DNA of 64,000 nucleotides from Streptomyces kaniharaensis (GTDB lineage: Bacteria; Actinomycetota; Actinomycetes; Streptomycetales; Streptomycetaceae). This document shows positions 24,836 through 32,763 of this stretch, piece by piece. The translations under genes and the position numbers were made by a program. The DNA lies in NCBI RefSeq assembly GCF_009569385.1, contig NZ_WBOF01000001.1, forward strand, positions 5,309,501 through 5,373,500. The letters run 5' to 3'. The notes under the pieces are model-generated. The model saw nothing but the letters and a program-made list of their open reading frames with translations, did no database searches and was not told the DNA's origin. Positions within the stretch are counted from its first letter, which is position 1, and each line of letters opens with the position of its first letter.

Positions 24836-25705
24836 ATGGAACTCCGCCGCAGCCCGTGGTGCGCCATGCCCGCCGGGGCGCTCGCCCTCCTGCTCACCGC
24901 CCTGGCCGGCTGCTCGGGTTCGGGCGGCGGGCCGGCGAGCTCCGCCCGCCCGTCGGCCTCCTCCTCCCGGGCGTCGCGCAGCGTCATGCCGCTGGGCATC
25001 CCCGGCGACTGGCACCTGGTCTTCGAGGACGAGTTCGACGGCACCTCGCTGGACACCGCCAAGTGGTCCACCGGCAACCCGTTCGCCCCGGGGGCGATCG
25101 CCCCGCCCGTCAACGACAAGGAACTGGACTGCTACGACGCCGCGCAGGTCGCGGTGCGCGACGGCATGCTGCACGTCACCGCCGAGGCGCGGCAGCAGAC
25201 CTGCGGCGACCGGACCCTCCCGTACGTCTCCGGCATGGTCAACAGCAGGGACAAGTTCTCCTTCACCTTCGGCGCGCTGGAGGCCCGGGTCAACGTCCCC
25301 GCCGCCGCCCCCGGCGTGGTCGCCAACTGGCCCGCCTTCTGGGCCGTCGGCGCCGACTGGCCCCACGGCGGCGAGAACGACGTCATGGAAGGGCTGCACG
25401 GCCTCGTCTGCGCCCACTTCAACTCCGCCGCCGCCTCCACCGGCAGCTGCTCCGACACCGGCCTCACCGGCTGGCACGTCTTCGGCGCCGAATGGCAGGA
25501 CGGCCGGGTCGACTACTACCGGGACGGCATCCTCGTCGCCACCCTCACCCAGGGCATCACCTCCGCGCCCATGTGGCTGATGCTCGACAACGCCGTCCAG
25601 CCCGCCATCGGCGGCCCCACCTCCCTGCCGGCCACCCTCTCGTTCGACTACGTCCGGGTCTGGCAGCGCCGGAGCCCGTCACCGACCGGCTCCAGCGCTG
25701 CGTAA
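24836..25705 (+). CDS. GH16 glycoside hydrolase lipoprotein
   Basis: A 289-residue lipoprotein with signal and lipobox LAGC (about residue 25), a short Ser-rich spacer and a GH16 domain: WHLVFEDEFDGTSLD, NWPAFWAVG, catalytic E180-N-D-V-M-E185, and SFDYVRVWQ at the end. The usual Ile/Leu between the first Glu and Asp is Asn here, while the catalytic residues themselves are kept. The closest relative in the window is the secreted GH16 at 18.3 kb. It follows the phosphoesterase lipoprotein at 83 nt on the same strand. Substrate is probably a beta-glucan-like polymer; anchoring keeps it at the cell surface. Confidence 0.88.
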   Translation: MELRRSPWCAMPAGALALLLTALAGCSGSGGGPASSARPSASSSRASRSVMPLGIPGDWHLVFEDEFDGTSLDTAKWSTGNPFAPGAIAPPVNDKELDCYDAAQVAVRDGMLHVTAEARQQTCGDRTLPYVSGMVNSRDKFSFTFGALEARVNVPAAAPGVVANWPAFWAVGADWPHGGENDVMEGLHGLVCAHFNSAAASTGSCSDTGLTGWHVFGAEWQDGRVDYYRDGILVATLTQGITSAPMWLMLDNAVQPAIGGPTSLPATLSFDYVRVWQRRSPSPTGSSAA

Positions 25706-25804
25706 CGGCTTGGAAACGGGAGTGGCCGAAAGCTGGAACACCGCTGCCCCTCTTGACACATGATGATGCGTCACACCAGGTCGGCTGAAGGGGAGAACGA
25801 CAGG

Positions 25805-28800
25805 ATGGCCGACGGCACGCCGACGGATGCGGTCCCGCGGACGCGGGTGGACCGATGGCCCTGGGGCCGCCGTGACCTGACCCGGATCCCGGACCCGCCC
25901 ACGCGGTTGCGGCGGCTGCGCGCCGACCCGGAGGCGCCGACCCGGGTCAAACCCCGCGCCGCCACCCCGCCGACACAGACCCGCCGCCCGGCGCCCGCGC
26001 GCGGCGGCCACTTCGGGGGTGCCTTCCCGGCGGCCCTGCTGAACCGCTACGAGCCGTACCAGGTCGCCGGTTCGGGCACCGAGGGCACCGTCTGGCACGT
26101 CCGGCGGACGGACGGCGGCGGGGACGCCGCGGTGAAGGTCACCCGGTCCGGCCAGGCCATGGACACCGACCTGCTGGAGCACCTGCGCGACGAGGCCTAC
26201 CGCCGCCACGTGCCGCGGATCACCGACTACGGCCAGGTCGAGCACGCCGGGGTGGGCTGCGACTGGGTGGCGATGGAGTACCTGCCCGTCACCCTCGCCG
26301 ACCGCATCGCCGCCCTGACCCGCGACGGCCGGCACGCAGACCCGCGCGAGACCGAACCCATCGTCCGCGAACTCGTCGCCATGCTCGACTTCTGGCAGCG
26401 GCGGATCCAGCGCAACCCGGTCGACTTCAAGCCCGCCAACATCCTGGTGCGCCCCGGCGGTGGCCCCGGGAGCCCGGGTGGCCCCGGCGAGTTCGTTATC
26501 GCGGACTTCGGCGGCGTCGCCAAGCTCACCGCCAGCCGCAGCTTCTCGCCCGAGATGCAGGTCACCGTCGCCTACATGGCCCCCGAGCAGCTGGCCGGCT
26601 CCAACCACCCGGCCGGCCCCTGGTGGGGGCTCGGCAACGTGCTGTACGAGCTGTTCACCGGCCGGCCCCGCTACCTCGACCAGGACGGCCTGCTGCTCAG
26701 CGACGAGGTGCTGCAGTACGACCTGGTCTTCTCGGAGGAGGTCGACCTCTCCGCCGTCACCGATCCGCGCCGGCTGCTCCTCCTGCAGGGCCTGTTCACC
26801 AGGAACCCGGCGCAGCGCTGGAAGGCCGAGCAGGTCAGGAGCTGGCTGGCGGGCGGCAGCCCCGCGGTCGTCCGGCCCCAGGCGACCGCGGCAGGCGCGA
26901 CGGGCGGCCATGCCCACCGGCCGATCACCTTCCTCGGCGACCCCTACCACGCCCCGTCCGTCCTGGCCTGGACGATGCTGAACCGCTCCGGCGAGGCCGC
27001 CGAGTGGCTGGTCGACGGCGGCGCGCAGAGGCTGCTGGCCTGGCTGCGCGACGACGTCCGCGACACCGTGTTCGACCTGCACTACCTCCGGGACGTCGAC
27101 CGCGCCCGGGGCGCCGGGCGGGCCCGCGCGGCGGCCCTCGCGGTGCTCGCCCTCGGCGCCGCGTTCGCGCCGTCCGCCACCCCGCACTACCGCGAACGCC
27201 CGATCGACACCGCCGGCCTGACCCGGATCGGCACCGAGCCGGACGTCGTCGCGTTCCTCGACGAGCTGCTCGCCGCCTCGGTGCCGGCCGTCGCCGCGCG
27301 CTACGACTGCGACCACCCCGAGTGCTCCGGCGAGCACTGCGGGCGGCTGCTCGCCCTCACCCGCGTGCCGCAGGCCGTGACCGAGACGGACCGCGCCGCC
27401 CGCGAGCTCGGCGGCGGCGGACGCACCGGCGACGGGCTGACCGTCGACGAACGGGCCCAGGCGTACCGCCTGGCGCTGTGGCTGACCGTCCGGCCCGAGG
27501 AGCACGCCCGGCTGCTCGCCCGGCTCTCCCCGCTGCCCACCGCGGTGTACCGGCTGCCGCTGTCCGGGCGGGTGTCGGCGGTGACGGCCGTGGTGGCGGC
27601 GGTCGTGGCGGACGTCGTGCTGGCGGCCTGGAGCGCGGTGCGCCGCGACGCGGTGGACGGCGTGCGCCGGCGCTGGTCCGCTCTGCGCAGGCGTGCCGTG
27701 AGCGCCGACCCCGGATCGGTGCCCGGCTGTGCGGTGCTGGTCGCCGCCGAGACGCTGCGGGCCAGGCGCGCACCCGCCGAGTGCGGGCGCGCGGCCGGCG
27801 GACGGACGGCGCAGGGGCGGACGGCGACGGGCGGGCGCACCCGTGAGCCCGTCGTGTGGCGGCCGTGGGTGCGGGTCTGGTGGGCGAACACCGGTACCGC
27901 GCTGCCCCGGCAGGCCGCGGCGGCGCTACTGCTGCTCGTCGCCCTCGCGCTGGTGCTCTGGGCGGGCGCGCTCGCGCGGATCAGCGTCGACGCCGGGAAC
28001 CAGCTGAAGATCCTGCCCAACAGCCTCTTCGGCGGTCACCTGCGAACGGCCGGGGAGCACGCGGCGCGAGCGGTGGCGCCCCAGCTGGGCGCGGCCCTCG
28101 CGGCGGCCGTCACCTTGGTGGTCTTCCCCGCCCGGGTCGGCCGGGGGACGATCGCACTGGCCGCCGCCGGCGCCGGCGCGATCGGCTACCTGCGGCTGGG
28201 GCCGCCGATGACGGTGCTCAAGCCGCCGCCCGCGCTGGCCGACCGGGTGGTCATGTTCGAGGGCGGCATGGGCAGTTGGGCCGCAGTGGCGGCGACCGTC
28301 GGGGTCGTCCTGGCCCTGGTCCTGGTCGAGCGCGCCACCAGGCTGCTCCGGCCGGTCCACGACGCGCGGCGCCGGACCGTGGAGGAGTGGCGGCGCCTGG
28401 CCGAGGGCCGTCGGGCCTCCGGCGGCGGCCGACGGGCTTCCCGCCCCGCGGCCGCGGTCAAGGCGTCCTGGCCGGGACCTGCGGCGACGGCCTGGCGGAC
28501 GGGCGCCCCCGGCCTGCGCGACCGCGCCCTGTTCGTGCTCGGCAGCAGCTTCGTCCTGGTCGTCCTGCTGTGGGCGACCGTCGAGGTCCGGCTGGCTGCC
28601 ACCGGCCACCACCCGACCCCGGCGTCCTGGGGCACCGGCCAGGCCGGAGCCGCCTACCAGGCCGGCTTCACGCTCCTGCTGGCCACGGTGTCCGCCGCCA
28701 CCACCCTGGCCGGGCCCGGGGCCGCCCGCCGCCTGTTCGTCCTGTGGCTCCTCGGCACCCTGCTGCTCGGCGCCTGGCCCCCGCCGCTCGGTCCGATGGA

Positions 28801-28948
28801 GGCCCTGCGCATCCCCGTGGCCGAGCCGCTCTACGGCGGCATCGCCGAGCTCTGGGGCCACAGCGCCTTCTGGGCGGCCGTCCTGATCGCCCTCCCCCTG
28901 GCCTGCCTCGGCATCCAGCGCACCATCGGCCGCACCGGCCGCCGCTGA
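25805..28948 (+). CDS. Membrane-bound Ser/Thr protein kinase, large
   Basis: A 1047-residue protein. Residues 75-370 are a protein-kinase domain: VAGSGTEGTVWHV loop, K111 in AAVKV, VDFKPANIL (D207; the HRD histidine and arginine are replaced by V and F), DFG at 234, and YMAPEQLAG. About 380-640 is a soluble helical region with a CxxxxCxxxxCG cluster (CDHPECSGEHCG). The last 400 residues hold about seven hydrophobic segments, so the kinase probably faces the cytoplasm from a polytopic C-terminal anchor, the reverse of PASTA kinases. ATG 25805 follows GGGGAG at 25790-25795. TTGACA at 25753-25758 could be a -35, but no good -10 follows. Confidence 0.82.
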   Translation: MADGTPTDAVPRTRVDRWPWGRRDLTRIPDPPTRLRRLRADPEAPTRVKPRAATPPTQTRRPAPARGGHFGGAFPAALLNRYEPYQVAGSGTEGTVWHVRRTDGGGDAAVKVTRSGQAMDTDLLEHLRDEAYRRHVPRITDYGQVEHAGVGCDWVAMEYLPVTLADRIAALTRDGRHADPRETEPIVRELVAMLDFWQRRIQRNPVDFKPANILVRPGGGPGSPGGPGEFVIADFGGVAKLTASRSFSPEMQVTVAYMAPEQLAGSNHPAGPWWGLGNVLYELFTGRPRYLDQDGLLLSDEVLQYDLVFSEEVDLSAVTDPRRLLLLQGLFTRNPAQRWKAEQVRSWLAGGSPAVVRPQATAAGATGGHAHRPITFLGDPYHAPSVLAWTMLNRSGEAAEWLVDGGAQRLLAWLRDDVRDTVFDLHYLRDVDRARGAGRARAAALAVLALGAAFAPSATPHYRERPIDTAGLTRIGTEPDVVAFLDELLAASVPAVAARYDCDHPECSGEHCGRLLALTRVPQAVTETDRAARELGGGGRTGDGLTVDERAQAYRLALWLTVRPEEHARLLARLSPLPTAVYRLPLSGRVSAVTAVVAAVVADVVLAAWSAVRRDAVDGVRRRWSALRRRAVSADPGSVPGCAVLVAAETLRARRAPAECGRAAGGRTAQGRTATGGRTREPVVWRPWVRVWWANTGTALPRQAAAALLLLVALALVLWAGALARISVDAGNQLKILPNSLFGGHLRTAGEHAARAVAPQLGAALAAAVTLVVFPARVGRGTIALAAAGAGAIGYLRLGPPMTVLKPPPALADRVVMFEGGMGSWAAVAATVGVVLALVLVERATRLLRPVHDARRRTVEEWRRLAEGRRASGGGRRASRPAAAVKASWPGPAATAWRTGAPGLRDRALFVLGSSFVLVVLLWATVEVRLAATGHHPTPASWGTGQAGAAYQAGFTLLLATVSAATTLAGPGAARRLFVLWLLGTLLLGAWPPPLGPMEALRIPVAEPLYGGIAELWGHSAFWAAVLIALPLACLGIQRTIGRTGRR

Positions 28949-28984
28949 CGCTCCGGCCTCCGCCGCAGCCGACGGTCGGCAGCC

Positions 28985-29614
28985 TCAGCCGACCAGCCGG
29001 GACAGCTCGATCGAGTGCCCGGTCCGCTCCACCTTGGCGCGCAGGTACCGCACATTGCTCGCCGAGAGGTGGACGCCGGTCGGCGTCCGGCGCTCCACGG
29101 TGATCCCGAGGCAGGCCAGCTGCGCCGCCTTGTCCGGATTGTTGCTCAGCAGCTCGATGCCCGCGGCGCCGAGGGCGGTCAGCATCTGGGCGGCGGCGGT
29201 GTAGTCGCGGCCGTCCTCGGGGAGGCCGAGGGCGGTGTTGGCGTCGTACGTGTCGAGGCCCGAGTCCTGGAGGGCGTACGCGTCGAGCTTGTTGTAGAGC
29301 CCGATGCCGCGGCCCTCCTGGCGCAGGTAGAGCAGGTAGCCGCCGGCCTCGCTGATCCGCTCGACCGACTCGCGCAGCTGCGGGCCGCAGTCGCAGCGGT
29401 CCGAGCCGAACACGTCGCCGGTCAGGCACTCCGAGTGCAGCCGCACCAGCGGCGTCCCGCCCTGCGGCACCTCGCCGAACGCGAGCGCGATGTGCTCGGC
29501 GCCGTCAGCCAGTCCGTGGAAGGTGAAGACCTCCGCGTCGGCGCGGTAGCCGTCCGGGAAGGTCAGCGGGATGCGCACGCGTGAGCGCACCGTGGCGGAG
29601 CCGGGCTGCGGCAT
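28985..29614 (-). CDS. ribA: GTP cyclohydrolase II
   Basis: A 209-residue stand-alone GTP cyclohydrolase II, which opens GTP to the pyrimidine precursor of riboflavin. The zinc site is intact (C63, C74, C76 in SECLTGDVFGSDRCDCG), as are RQEGRGIGLYNK and the C-terminal NNPDK / RTPTGVHLSASN. It is not fused to DHBP synthase. ATG 29614 follows GGAGG with a 7-nt spacer. It stands alone, away from rib operon genes, divergent from an AraC-type gene, and has a promoter with an overlapping palindrome, so it may serve a pathway other than housekeeping riboflavin (for example a secondary metabolite or F420/flavin demand). Confidence 0.93.
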   Translation of the reverse strand: MPQPGSATVRSRVRIPLTFPDGYRADAEVFTFHGLADGAEHIALAFGEVPQGGTPLVRLHSECLTGDVFGSDRCDCGPQLRESVERISEAGGYLLYLRQEGRGIGLYNKLDAYALQDSGLDTYDANTALGLPEDGRDYTAAAQMLTALGAAGIELLSNNPDKAAQLACLGITVERRTPTGVHLSASNVRYLRAKVERTGHSIELSRLVG

Positions 29615-29657
29615 GGGCGGGCCTCCGTTACCGAGGGGGGTGAACCGGACTTCGACG

Positions 29658-29687
29658 ACCGTACTCGGTTGTTCCAATTTGAACAAC
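29658..29687 (-). promoter_or_regulatory. ribA promoter with overlapping palindromic operator
   Basis: On the minus strand TTGTTC (29686-29681) and TACGGT (29663-29658) are 17 nt apart, a good vegetative spacing. The palindrome GTTGTTC-N6-GAACAAC (29668-29687, perfect 7-bp arms) covers the -35 element, a classic repressor position. The 5' leader would be about 35 nt. No FMN riboswitch is visible. Confidence 0.55.
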
Positions 29688-29882
29688 TGGCTGCGGTCGG
29701 TGCCAGGGACGGCTACGGAGGCGGAGAACATCACGCCCGTCCCGGCTGTTCCCGCACCCTGTGCGCGGCGATCCGGCTCGGGGATCTGCGACGAGCACCC
29801 GACCGGAGCGGGCACCGATTGTCGGGTGCGGCAAGGTGGGTCCCTCCTACGGTGAAGATCAACAAGGAAGGACGGGGCGGGA

Positions 29883-30758
29883 GTGCTGGAGCACCTGAAC
29901 CGCGCGATGGAGCACATCGAGCGGAACCTGGACCACGAGGTCGAGGTGGCCGAGCTGGCGCGGATCGCGATGACGTCGGAGTACCACTTCCGGCGGCTGT
30001 TCTCGATGCTCGCCGGGATACCGCTGTCGGAGTACGTCCGGCGCCGGCGGCTGACCGTCGCGGGTGCCGAAGTGCTCGGCGGCGAGCGGACGCTGCTCGA
30101 TGTCGCGGTGCGCTACGGCTACACCTCGGGGGAGGCGTTCGCCCGGGCGTTCCGGGCGATGCACGGGGTCGGGCCGGGAGAGGCCCGGCGCGACGGCGCG
30201 GTGCTCAAGTCCCAGCCCCGGATGTCCTTCCGACTCGTCGTGGAAGGAACCAGCACCATGGAATACCGCATCGTGCAGAAGCCGGCGCTCCGGATCGTCG
30301 GCAAGAGGGCCCGGGTCACCCTGATCTACGAGGGGGTGAACCCGGCGATCGCCGAGTTCATCAAGGGGCTCGGCACGGAGACCGTCGCCCGGATCTCGGC
30401 GCTCTCCGACCAGGATCCGGACGGCATCATCTCGGTGACCGACTGCCTGTCGGAGAACCGCGAGGAGGGGTCCGACGTCGACTACTGGCACGCGGTGGTG
30501 GCGCGTCCGGACGCCGAGCTGCCGGACGACCTGGACGTGCTCGACGTCCCGGCCGGCACCTGGGCGGTGTTCAGCAGCACCGGGCCGTTCCCGCAGGCGC
30601 TCCAGCGCATGTGGGGCGACACGGCGAGCCAGTGGTTCCCGTCCAACCCGTACGAGGCCCGGCCGGGCCCGGAGCTGCTGCGGACCCGCTTCGTCCCGGG
30701 GACGGGCGACGCCGAGGCACAGCTGTGGATCCCGGTGACGCGGGTGGCGCGGAGCTGA
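29883..30758 (+). CDS. AraC-family regulator with GyrI-like effector domain
   Basis: A 291-residue regulator. Residues 1-105 contain two helix-turn-helix motifs of the AraC type (VEVAELARIAMTSEYHFRRLFSML and LLDVAVRYGYTSGEAFARAFRA). Residues 125-291 form a GyrI-like/SOUL-related ligand domain (MEYRIVQKPALRIVGKR, PAGTWAVFSSTGPFP, LWIPV end), as in Rob, SoxS-linked BmrR-type multidrug sensors and many actinobacterial paralogues. It probably senses a hydrophobic or cationic compound. GTG 29883 lies 269 bp from the divergent ribA start; control of ribA is possible but not shown. A long hairpin repeat begins at its stop codon. Confidence 0.88.
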   Translation: MLEHLNRAMEHIERNLDHEVEVAELARIAMTSEYHFRRLFSMLAGIPLSEYVRRRRLTVAGAEVLGGERTLLDVAVRYGYTSGEAFARAFRAMHGVGPGEARRDGAVLKSQPRMSFRLVVEGTSTMEYRIVQKPALRIVGKRARVTLIYEGVNPAIAEFIKGLGTETVARISALSDQDPDGIISVTDCLSENREEGSDVDYWHAVVARPDAELPDDLDVLDVPAGTWAVFSSTGPFPQALQRMWGDTASQWFPSNPYEARPGPELLRTRFVPGTGDAEAQLWIPVTRVARS

Positions 30759-30823
30759 CAGGTCACCGCTGACAGATGACAGGTGACAGATTTCGAAATC
30801 TGTTATCTGTCATCTGTCTTTTG
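30756..30823 (+). repeat. TGACAGAT hairpin repeat, copy A
   Basis: A 24-bp inverted repeat (30771-30794 with 30795-30818) containing two G:U-type positions, centred on the perfect palindrome ACAGATTTCGAAATCTGT (30786-30803), followed by CTTTTG. It begins at the stop of the AraC-type gene and is built from repeated CTGACAG/ATGACAG words. As RNA it would form a loopless-looking long stem with a short T tail, so terminator function is likely. Two related copies lie at 41.97 and 57.77 kb. Confidence 0.75.
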
Positions 30824-30932
30824 TTCCCCGCCCCCGTTCGGCCCACCAGCGCCCGCCCCCACCCGGTCCCGCCCCGCATGCTGGGGCCGAGGACGGGGAT
30901 CGCAGGCCGGCTACCCGAGGAGTGGGATCACG

Positions 30933-31841
30933 ATGGCCAAGGCGTTCGGGTTCGTCGACTACGGCGGGCCGGAGACTCAGGAGTTCCTGGACCGGCCGGT
31001 GCTCGCCGCCGGGCCGGGTCAACTGGCGATCACCGTCCGGGCGGCCGGCGTGAACCCGGTGGACTGGAAGATCCGGCGCGGCCTGTTCGGCCGGGAACGC
31101 CAACTGCCCGCCGTCATGGGCCAGGAGGCCGCGGGCGTCGTGCAGCAGGTCGGCCCCGGGGTGACCGGTTTCACCCCGGGCGACGAGGTGTTCGGCGTCG
31201 CCGCCGCCGGCGGCTTCGCCGAACAGACGCTGCTGCTCGCCAGGATGAGCGCTCTCAAACCCGCGAACGTCGACTTCGACCGGGCCGCCACCCTGCCCGT
31301 CTCGGTGGCCACCGCGGACGACGCCGTCCGCGACGTGGGACTCGGCTCCGGGCAGACGCTGCTGATCCTCGGCATCGCGGGCGGCGTCGGGAGCGCGGCG
31401 GCACAGATCGCCCGCAGCCGCGGCCTCCGCGTTCTGGGCACCGCGAGCGACGCCAACCGCGAGCACGTGGAGTCGCTCGGCGCCGTCCACATCCGGTACG
31501 GCGACGGAGTGGCCGAGCGGATCGCGAAGGCGGCGCCGGACGGCGTGGACGGCATCCTCGACCTGGTCGGCGGTGACGCCCTGCGGGCCGCCGCCGTCAC
31601 CCTCGCCGACCGCTCGAAGCTGGTCAGCACCGCCGACCCGGTCGCCGCCGCCCAACTCGGCGGCCGCTACGTCACCCGCTCCACCACCCGCGAGTCCCTC
31701 GCCGCGCTGGCCGCCCTGGTCGCCGTCGGCGAGCTGGACCCGCACGTCACCGGCCGCTACCCGCTGACCCACGCCGCCGAGGCACTGGCCCTCGTGGAGT
31801 CCGGCCACGTCCGAGGCAAGCTCGTCCTCGAAGTCGCCTGA
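30933..31841 (+). CDS. Zinc-independent alcohol dehydrogenase / quinone oxidoreductase-like (MDR)
   Basis: A 302-residue medium-chain reductase without the zinc-binding cysteines, so of the NADPH:quinone oxidoreductase type. The N-terminal GroES-like part has VNPVDWKIRRG and MGQEAAGVVQQVGPGV; the Rossmann part has LLILGIAGGVGSAAAQIARSRGLRV. It should reduce quinones or alpha,beta-unsaturated carbonyls with NADPH. ATG 30933 is preferred because GAGGAG at 30917-30922 precedes it and conservation starts there; the open frame extends back into the hairpin repeat and is not coding. Followed at 78 nt by a VOC-family gene. Confidence 0.88.
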   Translation: MAKAFGFVDYGGPETQEFLDRPVLAAGPGQLAITVRAAGVNPVDWKIRRGLFGRERQLPAVMGQEAAGVVQQVGPGVTGFTPGDEVFGVAAAGGFAEQTLLLARMSALKPANVDFDRAATLPVSVATADDAVRDVGLGSGQTLLILGIAGGVGSAAAQIARSRGLRVLGTASDANREHVESLGAVHIRYGDGVAERIAKAAPDGVDGILDLVGGDALRAAAVTLADRSKLVSTADPVAAAQLGGRYVTRSTTRESLAALAALVAVGELDPHVTGRYPLTHAAEALALVESGHVRGKLVLEVA

Positions 31842-31919
31842 CGCGCTGGGAATTTGACGATCCGAAGTCACGACGTGGGCAACCACGTGTCAACCACACC
31901 CCGACGATCCGAGAGAGCC

Positions 31920-32684
31920 ATGAAGCAGACTTCCGTGACCACCAACGGCCCCTGCTGGGTCGAGCTGGGCACCTCCGACCCCGCCGCCGCCAAGTCCTTC
32001 TACGGCGAGCTGTTCGGCTGGCGGGCCGAGACCGACCCGCGCCCCGAGGCCGGCGGCTACACCCAGATGCTCCTCGGCGACGCCCCCGCCGCCGCCGTCA
32101 CCCCGCTCTACACCCCGCAGCAGCCGACCGCCTGGACGGTGTCCTTCGCCGTCCCCGACGCCGACGTCACCGTGGCGATGGTCCAGGACGCGGGCGGCAG
32201 CGTCCTGATGGAGCCCGCCGAGGTGTTCGACCTCGGTCGGTACGCGGTGGTCGCCGACCCGTCCGGCGCCGTCTTCTCACTCTGGCAGGCCCGCGCCTTC
32301 CAGGGCGTCGGCGTGCTCAACGAGCCCGGCGCGCTCGGCTGGGTCGAGCTGCTCACCCGCGACGCGCCCGGCGCGGCCGCCTTCTACCCGACGGTGTTCG
32401 GCTGGTCCGTCAGCTCCTCCGAGCAGTACACCCAGTGGGGCCTGCACGGCGAGGACTTCGGCGGCATGCTGGTGATGGACGACCGCTTCCCGCCGCAGGT
32501 CCCGCCGCACTGGCTGCCGTACTTCTCGGTCGCCGACGTCGACATCACCGTCGCCCGGGCCACCAAACTGGGCGCCGACGTGCTGCTGCCACCCACGGAC
32601 GTGCCGGGCGGCCCGCGCATCGCCGTCCTGCGCGACCCCCAGGGCGCCGCGTTCGGCGTCTACCTGGCCGGCGCCGAGGGCTGA
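31920..32684 (+). CDS. Two-domain VOC (glyoxalase/bleomycin-resistance) protein
   Basis: A 254-residue protein made of two tandem VOC half-barrels: PCWVELGTSDPAAAKSFYGELFGW and, from about residue 138, LGWVELLTRDAPGAAAFYPTVFGW, each with a VADPSGAVFSLWQ / LRDPQGAAFGVY end strand. Such proteins bind small hydrophobic ligands or metals; the CFP-30B/27-kDa antigen group has this length. No catalytic metal ligands can be assigned with certainty. GAGAG precedes ATG 31920 closely. Convergent with lnt downstream. The combination with a quinone reductase upstream hints at detoxification, but this is only context. Confidence 0.85.
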   Translation: MKQTSVTTNGPCWVELGTSDPAAAKSFYGELFGWRAETDPRPEAGGYTQMLLGDAPAAAVTPLYTPQQPTAWTVSFAVPDADVTVAMVQDAGGSVLMEPAEVFDLGRYAVVADPSGAVFSLWQARAFQGVGVLNEPGALGWVELLTRDAPGAAAFYPTVFGWSVSSSEQYTQWGLHGEDFGGMLVMDDRFPPQVPPHWLPYFSVADVDITVARATKLGADVLLPPTDVPGGPRIAVLRDPQGAAFGVYLAGAEG

Positions 32685-32763
32685 CCGCTCACGCTCACCG
32701 GCGGCAGGCTCGGTGGCGTCACGCTCGGCGGCGTCAGAGCCACCGACGTCGGACTCACCGACG

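Noticed and set aside
29615-29882. FMN riboswitch upstream of ribA
   Set aside because: The conserved AGGAT/CC-GAxGG-type RFN blocks are not found; a protein operator overlaps the promoter instead.
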